Shown here one piece after another: positions 26,642 through 34,727 of a stretch of 64,000 nt of DNA. This DNA is from Phycisphaeraceae bacterium. GTDB lineage: Bacteria; Planctomycetota; Phycisphaerae; Phycisphaerales; UBA1924. How positions within the stretch are numbered: the first letter of the stretch is position 1; every line of letters begins with the position of its first letter. The stretch lies in assembly GCA_015200025.1 (NCBI GenBank), contig CP054186.1, positions 2,306,001-2,370,000 of the forward strand, read 5' to 3'. The translations under genes and the position numbers were made by a program. The notes under the pieces were generated by a model. It was not told where the DNA came from and searched no databases. It was given only the letters and a program-made list of their open reading frames with translations.

Positions 26642-28063
26642 ATGACGACGCGAACCGACCTGGCCGCCGCGATCGAGGATCTGCCGGACCCGCTGCACCT
26701 GCCCGCGCCGGCGGGGCGCGGGGCGGCCCCGTTCCGCGCGGTGGTCACCCCGCCGGGCTCGAAAAGCCTGACGAACCGAGCGTTGCTCCTGGCGGCGCTC
26801 TGCCGGGGGACCTCGACGATCACGGGGGCGCTGACCGACGCGGACGACGCACGGCGGATGATCGAGGCCCTGACGACGCTCGGGGCGACGGTCGAGCGGG
26901 CCGGGACGACGCTCCGCGTGACGGGGGTCGGGGGGGCCTGGACGCCCGCGGGGGCCGGCGACGTCGTGCTCGACCTGAACAACGCCGGGACGGCGACGCG
27001 GTTCCTCGCGGCGGCGTCGCTGCTCTCGCCCAGGCCCGTGGTCATCGACGGGAACGCCCGTATGCGTCAGCGGCCCATCGGCGAGCTGGGGGAGATGCTC
27101 GAAGGGCTCGGCGCCGGGGTGACGTACCTGGCCGACGCGGGGCGGCCGCCGGTGCGAGTCGTGCCGCCGGCCCCGCTCGATACCACCAAGACCGTCGATA
27201 TCCCGACGACGCAGTCGAGCCAGTTTGTCTCGGCGTTGCTGCTGATCGCGCCGTGGCTCCCGCACGGGCTGACACTGAGGCTCTCGGGGGAGGTCACCAG
27301 CGCCTCGTACATCGCGATGACCATCGGGCTGCTCCAACGTCTGGGGGCGACAGTCCGGGCGAGCGCGGACCTGCGCGTGGTCCGCGTCGGGCCCGCGCGG
27401 GACGGGGCGGGCCGGCCTGTCGGGCTGCCCGCGTTCGAGTACCACGTCGAGCCCGACGCGAGCGGGGCGACGTATTTCTGGGCCGCGGCGTCCCTGGTGC
27501 GGGACGCCAAGTGCCGCGTGCTCGGGCTCGATTCGTCGTCGCTTCAGGGCGATTCGAGGTTCACCGACCTGCTCGCGCGGATGGGGTGCGAGATCACCGT
27601 CTCGCCGGCCTCGGGCGGTTCGCCGGGGTGGATCGAGTGCGCTGGCCCGGACGCGCTCCAGCCCGTGATGGCCGACATGAGCGATATGCCCGACGCCGCG
27701 ATGACGCTCGCGGTGGTCGCCGCGTTCGCCCCGGGGACGTCCGTCCTCCGGGGGCTGCGCACGCTGCGGGTCAAGGAGTCCGACCGGATCGAGGCGATGC
27801 GGGCCGAACTGGCCAAGATCGGGGTCGAGTGCAAGTCGCCCGTGTTCGGTGATTCGGGCGCGATGACGATCACCCCGCCCCGTGGCGGCGTCTCCTGCTC
27901 GGCCGACGCGCCGCCCGTGGCGTTCGATACGTACGACGATCACCGCATCGCGATGTCGCTCGCGCTCGTCTCGCTCCGCCGGCCCAACATCAGGATCAAC
28001 CACCCCGCGTGCGTGGCGAAGACCTACCCCACGTTCTGGGCCGATTTCGCCGGGCTGGCGTAA
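26642..28063 (+). CDS. aroA: 3-phosphoshikimate 1-carboxyvinyltransferase (EPSP synthase)
   Basis: The 473-residue enzyme transfers enolpyruvate to shikimate-3-phosphate in aromatic amino acid synthesis. PPGSKSLTNRALLLAAL carries the active-site Lys and Ser. LNNAGTATRFL, RQRPIGEL, the TLRVKESDRIEAM block and YDDHRIAMSLAL follow in order. It has about 20 extra residues before the fold. The short gap after the groES-like gene suggests co-transcription. Confidence 0.95.
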   Translation: MTTRTDLAAAIEDLPDPLHLPAPAGRGAAPFRAVVTPPGSKSLTNRALLLAALCRGTSTITGALTDADDARRMIEALTTLGATVERAGTTLRVTGVGGAWTPAGAGDVVLDLNNAGTATRFLAAASLLSPRPVVIDGNARMRQRPIGELGEMLEGLGAGVTYLADAGRPPVRVVPPAPLDTTKTVDIPTTQSSQFVSALLLIAPWLPHGLTLRLSGEVTSASYIAMTIGLLQRLGATVRASADLRVVRVGPARDGAGRPVGLPAFEYHVEPDASGATYFWAAASLVRDAKCRVLGLDSSSLQGDSRFTDLLARMGCEITVSPASGGSPGWIECAGPDALQPVMADMSDMPDAAMTLAVVAAFAPGTSVLRGLRTLRVKESDRIEAMRAELAKIGVECKSPVFGDSGAMTITPPRGGVSCSADAPPVAFDTYDDHRIAMSLALVSLRRPNIRINHPACVAKTYPTFWADFAGLA

Positions 28064-28098
28064 GCCCCTGCGGCGGGGCCCCGGCGAGAGTCAGCGGC

Positions 28099-29247
28099 TC
28101 AGGGGACGACGGCGGCGCGGTCGAGGTCGCGGAGGAGTTCGAGGATCATCGCGTTGCTCTGCTTGAGCATCGCGCGGTCCTGCTCCGCCAAGGCGGGGTC
28201 GCGCAGGCGCCGGTCGTTCTCCTGGTACTGCTCGATCAGGGCCCGGCGGTTCGCCGCGAGTTGCTCGTTCACCCGGCGGCGTGCGTCCTGGGCCGCCCGG
28301 GCCTGCACGGGATCGTTCGGCACCACGCGGACCGAGGTCCTCAGCACCGCGTCGAGGTCGTTCACCCACGCGGGGACCCCGCGGGCGATCCCGCCGGCCA
28401 CGACCTGCGGGTCCAGGAGTGACGTCACGCGGAACGCCGGCGCCACGGCGGACCGAGCCCATCGCCCGGACCGGCTTTGCGACCAGCCGTCCCACGCCTG
28501 GGCCTCGAAGGACCCATCGGCGCCGACCGCCGAAGCGAGGCGTGCGATCTCGTCCGGCTCGGTCGCGGGTTCGAGCGACGCCCGCGAGGCCGCCTTGCGG
28601 AGCCGGGACAGGCGGATCTGCCACGCGCGCTCGAGGTGTTCGTCGGTGATCATGTCGGCGGAATCGAGGCGGTCGAAATCGCCCATGCGGACCGACGTGA
28701 TCAGGGTCTGCCCGCCCCGCACGACCTCGAGCTCGACCTCGTCGCCGGGGTCGTGCGCGATGATCGCGGGACGCAGGTCGAACGCGTCGGAGACCTCGAC
28801 GCCGCCGACGCGGCGGAGCACGTCGCCCGCCCTGAGCACCCGCTCGGCGTCGAACCCGCGGACGGTGCTCTGCACCACCACGCCGTCGCCGGTCATGACT
28901 CGGTTGTACGAGAACCCAAGGGCCCCCCGCGGCGAAGTCCGCAGTGCCTCGGGCCCGAGCCGGGTGAGCCGCTCACGCTGTTCGTGGCTCAGGTCCGGTG
29001 AGGAAAGTAGCCACGTGAGCGCGACGATCGTGAGCCCAGCCGATCGCAGACGAGACTCCGCGAACTCTCGCACGCGGAGGTCCGGCGAGCCGAGCTCCTT
29101 GATCGACGCGTCGACGTCCACGGGCTCGTTCCGCGGCTCCGCGATCGCGTGGAGCGGGGGCGGCGTGAGTTGTGCGGACGCGAACGGCGACGCGACCGAC
29201 AGCGCGAAGACCGAGGCCGCTACGTTCCGGAGACACTCGCCGCCCAT
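28099..29247 (-). CDS. Exported PDZ-domain protein of unknown function
   Basis: The 382-residue protein begins with a signal peptide (ending FASAQ, about residue 25) and has a PDZ domain near residues 110-195 (GALGFSYN, RAGDVLRRVGGVEV, EVELEVVRGG). The rest is helical, with a charged C-terminal region (about 320-375, EQYQENDRRLRDPALAEQ) likely to form a coiled coil. No protease domain is visible. The ATG at 29247 has GGGAGG close upstream; an in-frame ATG at 29274 is an alternative. A periplasmic scaffold role is likely. Confidence 0.7.
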   Translation of the reverse strand: MGGECLRNVAASVFALSVASPFASAQLTPPPLHAIAEPRNEPVDVDASIKELGSPDLRVREFAESRLRSAGLTIVALTWLLSSPDLSHEQRERLTRLGPEALRTSPRGALGFSYNRVMTGDGVVVQSTVRGFDAERVLRAGDVLRRVGGVEVSDAFDLRPAIIAHDPGDEVELEVVRGGQTLITSVRMGDFDRLDSADMITDEHLERAWQIRLSRLRKAASRASLEPATEPDEIARLASAVGADGSFEAQAWDGWSQSRSGRWARSAVAPAFRVTSLLDPQVVAGGIARGVPAWVNDLDAVLRTSVRVVPNDPVQARAAQDARRRVNEQLAANRRALIEQYQENDRRLRDPALAEQDRAMLKQSNAMILELLRDLDRAAVVP

Positions 29248-29407
29248 CACGCCTCCCGCGGAATCCCCCTGCATGCAAGTATAACCCTTCGGTCCGAACG
29301 CCGGAGACACATTCTGGGACCGCGGCGGCCGGCACTCCCGCGGACACCGGAACGCCGGGTTTATCGCCGTAGCGAGGTGGTCCGGGGGGCCGTCAGCCCG
29401 GTGCGGC

Positions 29408-29441
29408 AAAAAAAACAAGACCCCAGCGAACCGGGGTCTTG
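29408..29441 (-). terminator. Terminator of the gene ending at 29476
   Basis: On the minus strand a 9-bp stem (CAAGACCCC / GGGGTCTTG) with an 8-nt loop is followed by a run of eight T residues (plus-strand A run at 29408-29415). Confidence 0.92.
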
Positions 29442-29475
29442 TCGAAGGATTGGGGTCTCGAACAGCCGGCCGCGT

Positions 29476-30138
29476 TCAGCGGCGACGGCGGGCGGCGACC
29501 AGACCACCGAGGCCGAGCAGGGCGAGGGAGCCCGGCGTCGGGACGGTGATGATAAGGCCGCGGGTGATCTTCTTCTCGATGAAGGCGACGCCGTCAGCCC
29601 CGGCGATCGCGATCAGGTTGTTGTTGATGACGAGCTTGACCTTGGTCCAATCCGGGGGATTGAGGGTCAGGTCGACCGCGCCGGTGAGCGTCCAGTTCGT
29701 CACGCCGCTGTTGGCGTCGAACGTGGCGTTGTCAGAGGCGACGCGGAAGTTGAGCAGGTCGGTGACGAACATGGCCATGTTCGCGGCGACGTACCCGTTG
29801 GACCCGGGGGGGAAGATCCCGTAGTCACCGATCTCGGTGATCGTGATCTGGTCGAAGCGGAAGCCCTGGAAGGCTTCGAGGGTGACTTCGAGGCGGTCGC
29901 TGACCTGAGCGGCGCCGCCGTTGGCCGCCTGGGCCCGGAAATTCTGCGGGAAGAACACGAAGCTGTCGCCGCCGACGAGCGTCGGGCTGCCGAACAGGCC
30001 GTTGTCCGATCCGCCGCCGGACCAGGTGAAGAAGTTACCGACGCCGTTGGGGTTGTTCCACGGCACGAAGGCGTTGGCCGAGCCGGCCAAGGCCATCACG
30101 CCGAGCGTTGCGATTCCGAAAAACTTGGTCATATTCAT
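29476..30138 (-). CDS. Secreted PEP-CTERM-type protein, FVPW family copy 1
   Basis: This 220-residue secreted protein is the first of three tandem paralogues. After the signal peptide (ending GSANA) the mature protein starts with FVPWNNPNG and continues with GGSDNGLFGSPTLVGGDSF and FVFFPQNFRA, blocks shared by all three. The tail is VPTPGSLALLGLGGL plus AARRRR. AAGGAG precedes the start; an ATG two codons in (30132) is also possible. It has its own terminator. The function is unknown but is probably extracellular. Confidence 0.85.
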   Translation of the reverse strand: MNMTKFFGIATLGVMALAGSANAFVPWNNPNGVGNFFTWSGGGSDNGLFGSPTLVGGDSFVFFPQNFRAQAANGGAAQVSDRLEVTLEAFQGFRFDQITITEIGDYGIFPPGSNGYVAANMAMFVTDLLNFRVASDNATFDANSGVTNWTLTGAVDLTLNPPDWTKVKLVINNNLIAIAGADGVAFIEKKITRGLIITVPTPGSLALLGLGGLVAARRRR

Positions 30139-30336
30139 CCTCTCCTTCTGGGGGAATCCACTCTCATCCTACATCAAATCCCGACCCGTGCAAACCAAAT
30201 CTCCGATTTGTGCCCGAATCCGACGGACTTGTGACTCCTCTACGTTCGTCTTCAGTGTAGCCCGATGTTCCCGAGCGTACAAGGCATTCTACCTAGCGGG
30301 GGATTTCTTTTCGATCCGCTTGACCTATCAAAATAC

Positions 30337-30993
30337 TTACCGACGGCGCCGGAGCGCGGTCAGACCGAGCATGCCGAGGACCACCGCCGACCCGGGGGCG
30401 GGGATGATCTGGATGCCGACCGCGGACCCGAAGACCTTCTTTTCGATCCAAGCGACGCCGTCGAGCGAGAACGCGAACAGGTTGTTGTTGAGGACGATCC
30501 GGAGGCGGCGGGCGCTCTGGGGGGTCACGTCGACCTCAGCGGTCCCGCTCCAGTTCCCGATGCCCGAGGTGATCGGGGAACCCGGGGTGGTCAGGAGGTC
30601 GTTCTGGACGACCTGGGCGGTGTCGAGGTTGGTGGCGAACAGGGTGCCGCCGGCCTGGACCGAGCCGGTCCCGATCACGCCGTAGTCCCCATACTCGGTG
30701 ACGCGGATCTGCGTGAACTGGAAGTTGGCGTGGGCCTCGAGCTCAAATTCGAGGCGGTCACCGACGATGCTGGCGCCCGAGCCGGCCGTGCTCTGGGCCC
30801 GGAAACCCGAGGGGAAGAACACGAACGTGTCCCCGCCAACGAGCACGGGGCTGCCGAAAAGCCCGTTATCCGAGCCGCCGTTGGACCAATCGAAGCCGGT
30901 GCCCGTCCCGTTGGGGTTGTTCCACGGAACAAATGCGGACGCGGCCGAGGTCACCCCGGCTACGGCCAACAAACAGAAAACAGAACGTGTCAT
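30337..30993 (-). CDS. Secreted PEP-CTERM-type protein, FVPW family copy 2
   Basis: The 218-residue middle member of the trio begins FVPWNNPNGTGTGFDW after a signal peptide ending AASA. It keeps GGSDNGLFGSPVLVGGDTF, FVFFPSGFRA and FIEKK-like WIEKKVFG. The C-terminal tail is IPAPGSAVVLGMLGLTALRRRR. No hairpin like those after its neighbours is visible after its stop, so transcription may run on into the gene ending at 29476, 198 bp away. Confidence 0.83.
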   Translation of the reverse strand: MTRSVFCLLAVAGVTSAASAFVPWNNPNGTGTGFDWSNGGSDNGLFGSPVLVGGDTFVFFPSGFRAQSTAGSGASIVGDRLEFELEAHANFQFTQIRVTEYGDYGVIGTGSVQAGGTLFATNLDTAQVVQNDLLTTPGSPITSGIGNWSGTAEVDVTPQSARRLRIVLNNNLFAFSLDGVAWIEKKVFGSAVGIQIIPAPGSAVVLGMLGLTALRRRR

Positions 30994-31303
30994 GTCTCTC
31001 TCTCCCTATGACTGCCGTGTCTTCACCCCGGGTGCGGGCGGAATCGCGCCCGGAGTGACTCTCCTATGACTCGGCACGCAGTGTACTTCAAAAAAGACCG
31101 TGGGCAAGATGAATTTGTGCTTTGCGGCAAAAAAGTGCACGTACTGCGCGAATGCGCACCCTGATTTGAGGCATACGGATTCACCTCAAAGATCGATAAT
31201 CGGTATTTGATAGGTGTTGCGACCGAGGCAACGCTTTCGTGCGGCGAGCGGCGGGCTTTCAAGGGGGTGGGGGAGGCATCGGAGTGGGCGTGGGAGAGGG
31301 AGA

Positions 31304-31324
31304 GGGGTGGGGGTGGGGGTGGGG
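31304..31324 (+). other. G-quadruplex-forming motif
   Basis: Four runs of four or five G separated by single T residues lie on the plus strand. This is a textbook four-tract motif with minimal loops, expected to fold very stably. It sits between the terminator of one secreted-protein gene and the promoter region of the next, in the template strand for those minus-strand genes. Confidence 0.8.
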
Positions 31325-31352
31325 AGATTCGATCGGGCATCGGGTCGTGGGC

Positions 31353-31387
31353 AAAAATGAAAAGAGCCCGGGAATCCCGGGCTCTTT
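31353..31387 (-). terminator. Terminator of the gene ending at 31407
   Basis: A long stem (AAAGAGCCCGGGA and its complement, 31361-31387) is followed, on the minus strand, by TTTTCATTTTTGC. Confidence 0.92.
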
Positions 31388-31406
31388 GGGAGTCTGAGAG
31401 GGATGT

Positions 31407-32084
31407 TCAGCGGCGGCGACGGATGGCGACCAAGCCGGCGAGGGCGAGGACGCCCGCGGAGCCGGGGGCGGGGACGATCTGGATGGCGATGCCCGACCCG
31501 AAGACCTTCTTCTCGATGAAGGCGACGCCGTCGGGCGTGCTCACGGCGAAGAGGTTGTTGTTGAGGACGACGCGGACGCGGGTCCACTGGGGGGACGCGT
31601 CGCTGAGGTCGACGTTGGCGTCGCCGCGCCAGTTGCCGAAGCCGGGGGTGTTGATGGGTGAGCCGGGGGTGGTCAGGATGTCGTCGAAGCGGACGTCGAA
31701 GGTGTTGAGGTTGGTGACGAAGAGGGTGCCGCCCGCGCCGACGCTCCCGCCCTGGCCGACGATCCCGTAGTCGCCGAACTCAGCGATGCGGATGCCGCTG
31801 AGGAAGAAGCCGGTGTTGACGATGATGTCGAACTGGAGGCGGTCACCGACGCTGGCCGCGACGCCGTTGGTGCTTTCCGCCCGGAAATTTTGGGGGAAGA
31901 ACACGAAGGTGTCGCCGTTGACGAGGGTGGGGCTGCCGAAGAGGCCGTTGTCCGACCCGCCGTTGTCCCACGCGAAGTTGGAGCCGTTCCCGCTGGGATT
32001 GGCCCAGGGAACGAAAGCAAAGGCCGAGCCGGCCGACGCGAAGAGCGCCGCAGCCGAGGCCACCATCAGGTTCTTCATCTGCAT
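31407..32084 (-). CDS. Secreted PEP-CTERM-type protein, FVPW family copy 3
   Basis: This 225-residue member has a signal peptide ending AFA, then FVPWANPSGNGSNFAW, GGSDNGLFGSPTLVNGDTF and FVFFPQNFRAES. FIEKKVFGSGIAIQIVPAPGS leads into the tail, which ends AIRRRR. The ATG at 32084 is chosen because GGAGGG lies 6 bp upstream; an ATG at 32090 is too close to it. It is most similar to copy 2. Confidence 0.85.
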   Translation of the reverse strand: MQMKNLMVASAAALFASAGSAFAFVPWANPSGNGSNFAWDNGGSDNGLFGSPTLVNGDTFVFFPQNFRAESTNGVAASVGDRLQFDIIVNTGFFLSGIRIAEFGDYGIVGQGGSVGAGGTLFVTNLNTFDVRFDDILTTPGSPINTPGFGNWRGDANVDLSDASPQWTRVRVVLNNNLFAVSTPDGVAFIEKKVFGSGIAIQIVPAPGSAGVLALAGLVAIRRRR

Positions 32085-32279
32085 ACTCATCCCTCCAGAA
32101 AAGCAAAACTGGTCCGTCAGCCCCAATAGGCATTGCGTTTGCCATTCCGGCAACCCGTTCCCGCGAAAACAACGCAGAAAATCGGGTCGCCCGCCAGATC
32201 GCGCGAAGGGCGACCGAGCGCGGCCCAGCCCGCGCCGTCCCAGTGTTTGGAGTTTGTGCGATATGGGTCAGATCGACGG

Positions 32280-34598
32280 CTAGCAGCCGAGGTCGAACTG
32301 GTCGATGAATACCCGAACGTCAACCGCACTGAGTGTGCCGTCGCCGTCGCGGTCGGCGCGAGGGTCCCCGGCCTCCCACGCCGCGAGGAACGCGTCGGCG
32401 TCGAAGAAATCGACAAATCCATCCATATTGAAGTCCGCGGCCGGGCCCACCTGAACCTCGACCGCGGGCATCAGAACGACCCGGCGGGCGAAGCCGTCCA
32501 CCAGCACCTCGACCGACCCGGTCCGGCAATCGCCCGTCGCGGTCAGGTCGATCTCGTACACCCCGGCGCCGAGGGCGCGGACCCGCTCGGTAACGAGGCC
32601 CGGGGTGGCGCGGTCGATGGCCATGAGCGTGGCGGGTGCGTCGACGGGACGATCGCCCCAATCGACGAGTCGGGCCGTGAGCGTCGCGGTCGAGACGCCG
32701 TCGGCTGGGAGGTAGGCCAGGCGCGGGGAGACGGACGAGCGGACGGCGTCGGGTACGCCCACGAGCCCGGCCCGCCACTGGTCGAACTGCTCTCGGAGGG
32801 TGAGAACGGGGTCGGGGTCCTGGGCGCGGGTGTTGGCGATGTTGAACTCCATGAAGGTCTCGCCCGAGGCGCACCCGGCCTCGCCGAAGTCGATGGCCCC
32901 GGGGGCGGCGAGGTTCGACATCACGAGGACCGTGCCGGAGCCCGAGACGGTGCAGACGGCGTCAACGTCCCCGTCGCCGTCCACGTCGCCGAGCGCGAAC
33001 TGGAGCGGGGAGAACCCGAGACGGAAGGTGCGCATGGGCTCGAAACCGCCGTCGGGGAGCCCGCGGAAGACGCCGACGGCCTGCGCGCTTCGCATGAGCA
33101 CGAAGAGGTCGTTGGTGCCGTCGCGGTCGGCGTCGGCGACGGCGAGCTGGGCGGGGCCCGACGCCGCGGGGAGCGAGACGGATTCGTACCCGGCGTCGCG
33201 TCCGATGTAGACGCGGACCACGGGCTCGTTGACGGACACGGTCGCGAAACTGGGCCTGGATTCGCCGGGGATCGCGAGGGGGAGCACGTGGGTGAGAGGC
33301 TGGGGGAGGGAAACGAGGGTCTGGCGGGTGAATGCCCCGACGCCGGTGTTGATGAGGGCGGTCACGGCGCGTCCCGAGCCGTGGGCGACGAGCAGGTCGG
33401 CGTCGCCGTCGAGGTCGAGGTCGGCCGCGGCGAGCCAGACGGGGCCCGGGTCCACGTCGAGGCGTGCGGATCGGTTGAAACGGCCGTCGCCGGTATTGAA
33501 GAGGACGGTGACGGTGTTGGCGGAGCCGCAGGCGGCGGCGAGGTCGGGGAGGCCGTCGCCGTCGAAGTCGGCGGACGTCAGGGCCGTGGGCCCGGCGGCG
33601 GTGACGTACAGGGTGTTACCGAAGGTCCCGTCGGGTCGGGCGAGCAGGACCGCGACCTGGGAGTTGGCGTTCCGGGTGAACGCGAGGTCGGGGAGGCCGT
33701 CGTCGTTGAGGTCGGCGCGGAGGAGGTCCCGCCCCGGGCCCGAGGATGGCGGGACCGCGGCGGGGAGGGCGAACCGGGCGGGCCCGCCGGGTTGGGTCGT
33801 GTTGCGGACGAGGGTGAGGCCCGCGTTCCCGGACCCGTTGGCGACGACGGCGTCGGGCCGGCCGTCGTTGTCGATATCGGCGAGGATCACGTTCTGGGGG
33901 CTGGCGCCGGCGCGGTAGGCGGCTCGGCAGTTCTGGGCGTCGCCGGCCCGGGCGATGAGCATGTACGCGATGTGGGCGGACTTGGTGAACTGCGGGGGCG
34001 GGGCCCCGCACCCCGTGGGGTTGTTGACCTGGCAGGAGCAGCGGCCGTCGCCGCCCATCAGCCGGGCTGCCTCCATCGAAGCCATGAGCTTCTCGGCGAG
34101 GTCGCCCGGGGTGTTCTCGATGGCCTCGACGGCGCGATCGACGACGGGGGCGCCGGTCAGGACGTTGCCCTGGACCGCCCAGACAAGGTCCCCGGTGCGT
34201 CCCGTGCGTCCGCCGGCCCAGGCGCCGGCCCCGGTGCCCGAGAACGTGAGGGTGTCCCCGCGGGTCGAGGCGATGCCGTACTGCCGGGTCTGGTGCCCCG
34301 AATCGGAGGCGGCGAGCCCCGCGAGGATCTGGGGGAGGGGGAGGCCGTCGAGGAGCCCGTCGCGGATGAGGGTGCGGTTGAGCCCGGTGGCATCGACGAA
34401 GGACTGGGCGGTGGCGGCCCCGACGCCGGGGATGAGGACGGGGGGGTTGGCCTGGAGGTCGAACCCGGTGAGGCAGGTGGCGGAGGCGACGGCGACTTCG
34501 CCGGTCCGGGTGTCGATGATGATGATGGACCAGGTGGCGTGCGCGGCGGCGGCGAGGGCGGCGGCGGCGGTCAGGCCGAGAACTCGTGGGGTGAACAT
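32280..34598 (-). CDS. Large secreted DUF1028 / FG-GAP repeat protein with dockerin-like C-terminus
   Basis: The 772-residue exoprotein starts with a signal peptide (ending AHA). It then has a DUF1028 domain at about residues 22-235, with TWSIIIIDTRTGEVAVAS and the GVGAATAQSFVD block; DUF1028 is related to Ntn hydrolases. The middle (about 240-560) has FG-GAP/VCBS-like repeats such as DIDNDGRPDAVVANG and DFDGDGLPDLAAACGS. After an Ig-like segment it ends in a dockerin-like pair (DFNMDGFVDFFDADAF, then DRDGDGTLSAVDVRVF), finishing DLGC. Calcium binding is expected in the repeats. The substrate is unknown. Confidence 0.85.
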   Translation of the reverse strand: MFTPRVLGLTAAAALAAAAHATWSIIIIDTRTGEVAVASATCLTGFDLQANPPVLIPGVGAATAQSFVDATGLNRTLIRDGLLDGLPLPQILAGLAASDSGHQTRQYGIASTRGDTLTFSGTGAGAWAGGRTGRTGDLVWAVQGNVLTGAPVVDRAVEAIENTPGDLAEKLMASMEAARLMGGDGRCSCQVNNPTGCGAPPPQFTKSAHIAYMLIARAGDAQNCRAAYRAGASPQNVILADIDNDGRPDAVVANGSGNAGLTLVRNTTQPGGPARFALPAAVPPSSGPGRDLLRADLNDDGLPDLAFTRNANSQVAVLLARPDGTFGNTLYVTAAGPTALTSADFDGDGLPDLAAACGSANTVTVLFNTGDGRFNRSARLDVDPGPVWLAAADLDLDGDADLLVAHGSGRAVTALINTGVGAFTRQTLVSLPQPLTHVLPLAIPGESRPSFATVSVNEPVVRVYIGRDAGYESVSLPAASGPAQLAVADADRDGTNDLFVLMRSAQAVGVFRGLPDGGFEPMRTFRLGFSPLQFALGDVDGDGDVDAVCTVSGSGTVLVMSNLAAPGAIDFGEAGCASGETFMEFNIANTRAQDPDPVLTLREQFDQWRAGLVGVPDAVRSSVSPRLAYLPADGVSTATLTARLVDWGDRPVDAPATLMAIDRATPGLVTERVRALGAGVYEIDLTATGDCRTGSVEVLVDGFARRVVLMPAVEVQVGPAADFNMDGFVDFFDADAFLAAWEAGDPRADRDGDGTLSAVDVRVFIDQFDLGC

Positions 34599-34727
34599 GG
34601 CGTGCTCCTGGCCCCGGCGGACGCCGGCGGTGGGGGAGAAGATCGACCCGATCGGGTCGGTTCGTTGTACCCGATCGCGTCGATTCCGCCAACGCCGAAA
34701 GAGGGCGGTGGTGAGCGCGGTCCCGGG

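Larger units (their letters stand above)
30994..31406. other. 413-bp intergenic region between FVPW copies 2 and 3
   Basis: The region holds the terminator of copy 3 (31353-31387), a guanine-rich tract (31264-31326) and an AT-rich stretch (31080-31145) that is the likely promoter of copy 2. No gene is present. Confidence 0.6.

Noticed and set aside
32139..32153. TTGCC-N5-GGCAA inverted repeat upstream of FVPW copy 3
   Set aside because: Five-base arms are common by chance and no second copy was seen upstream of the paralogues.
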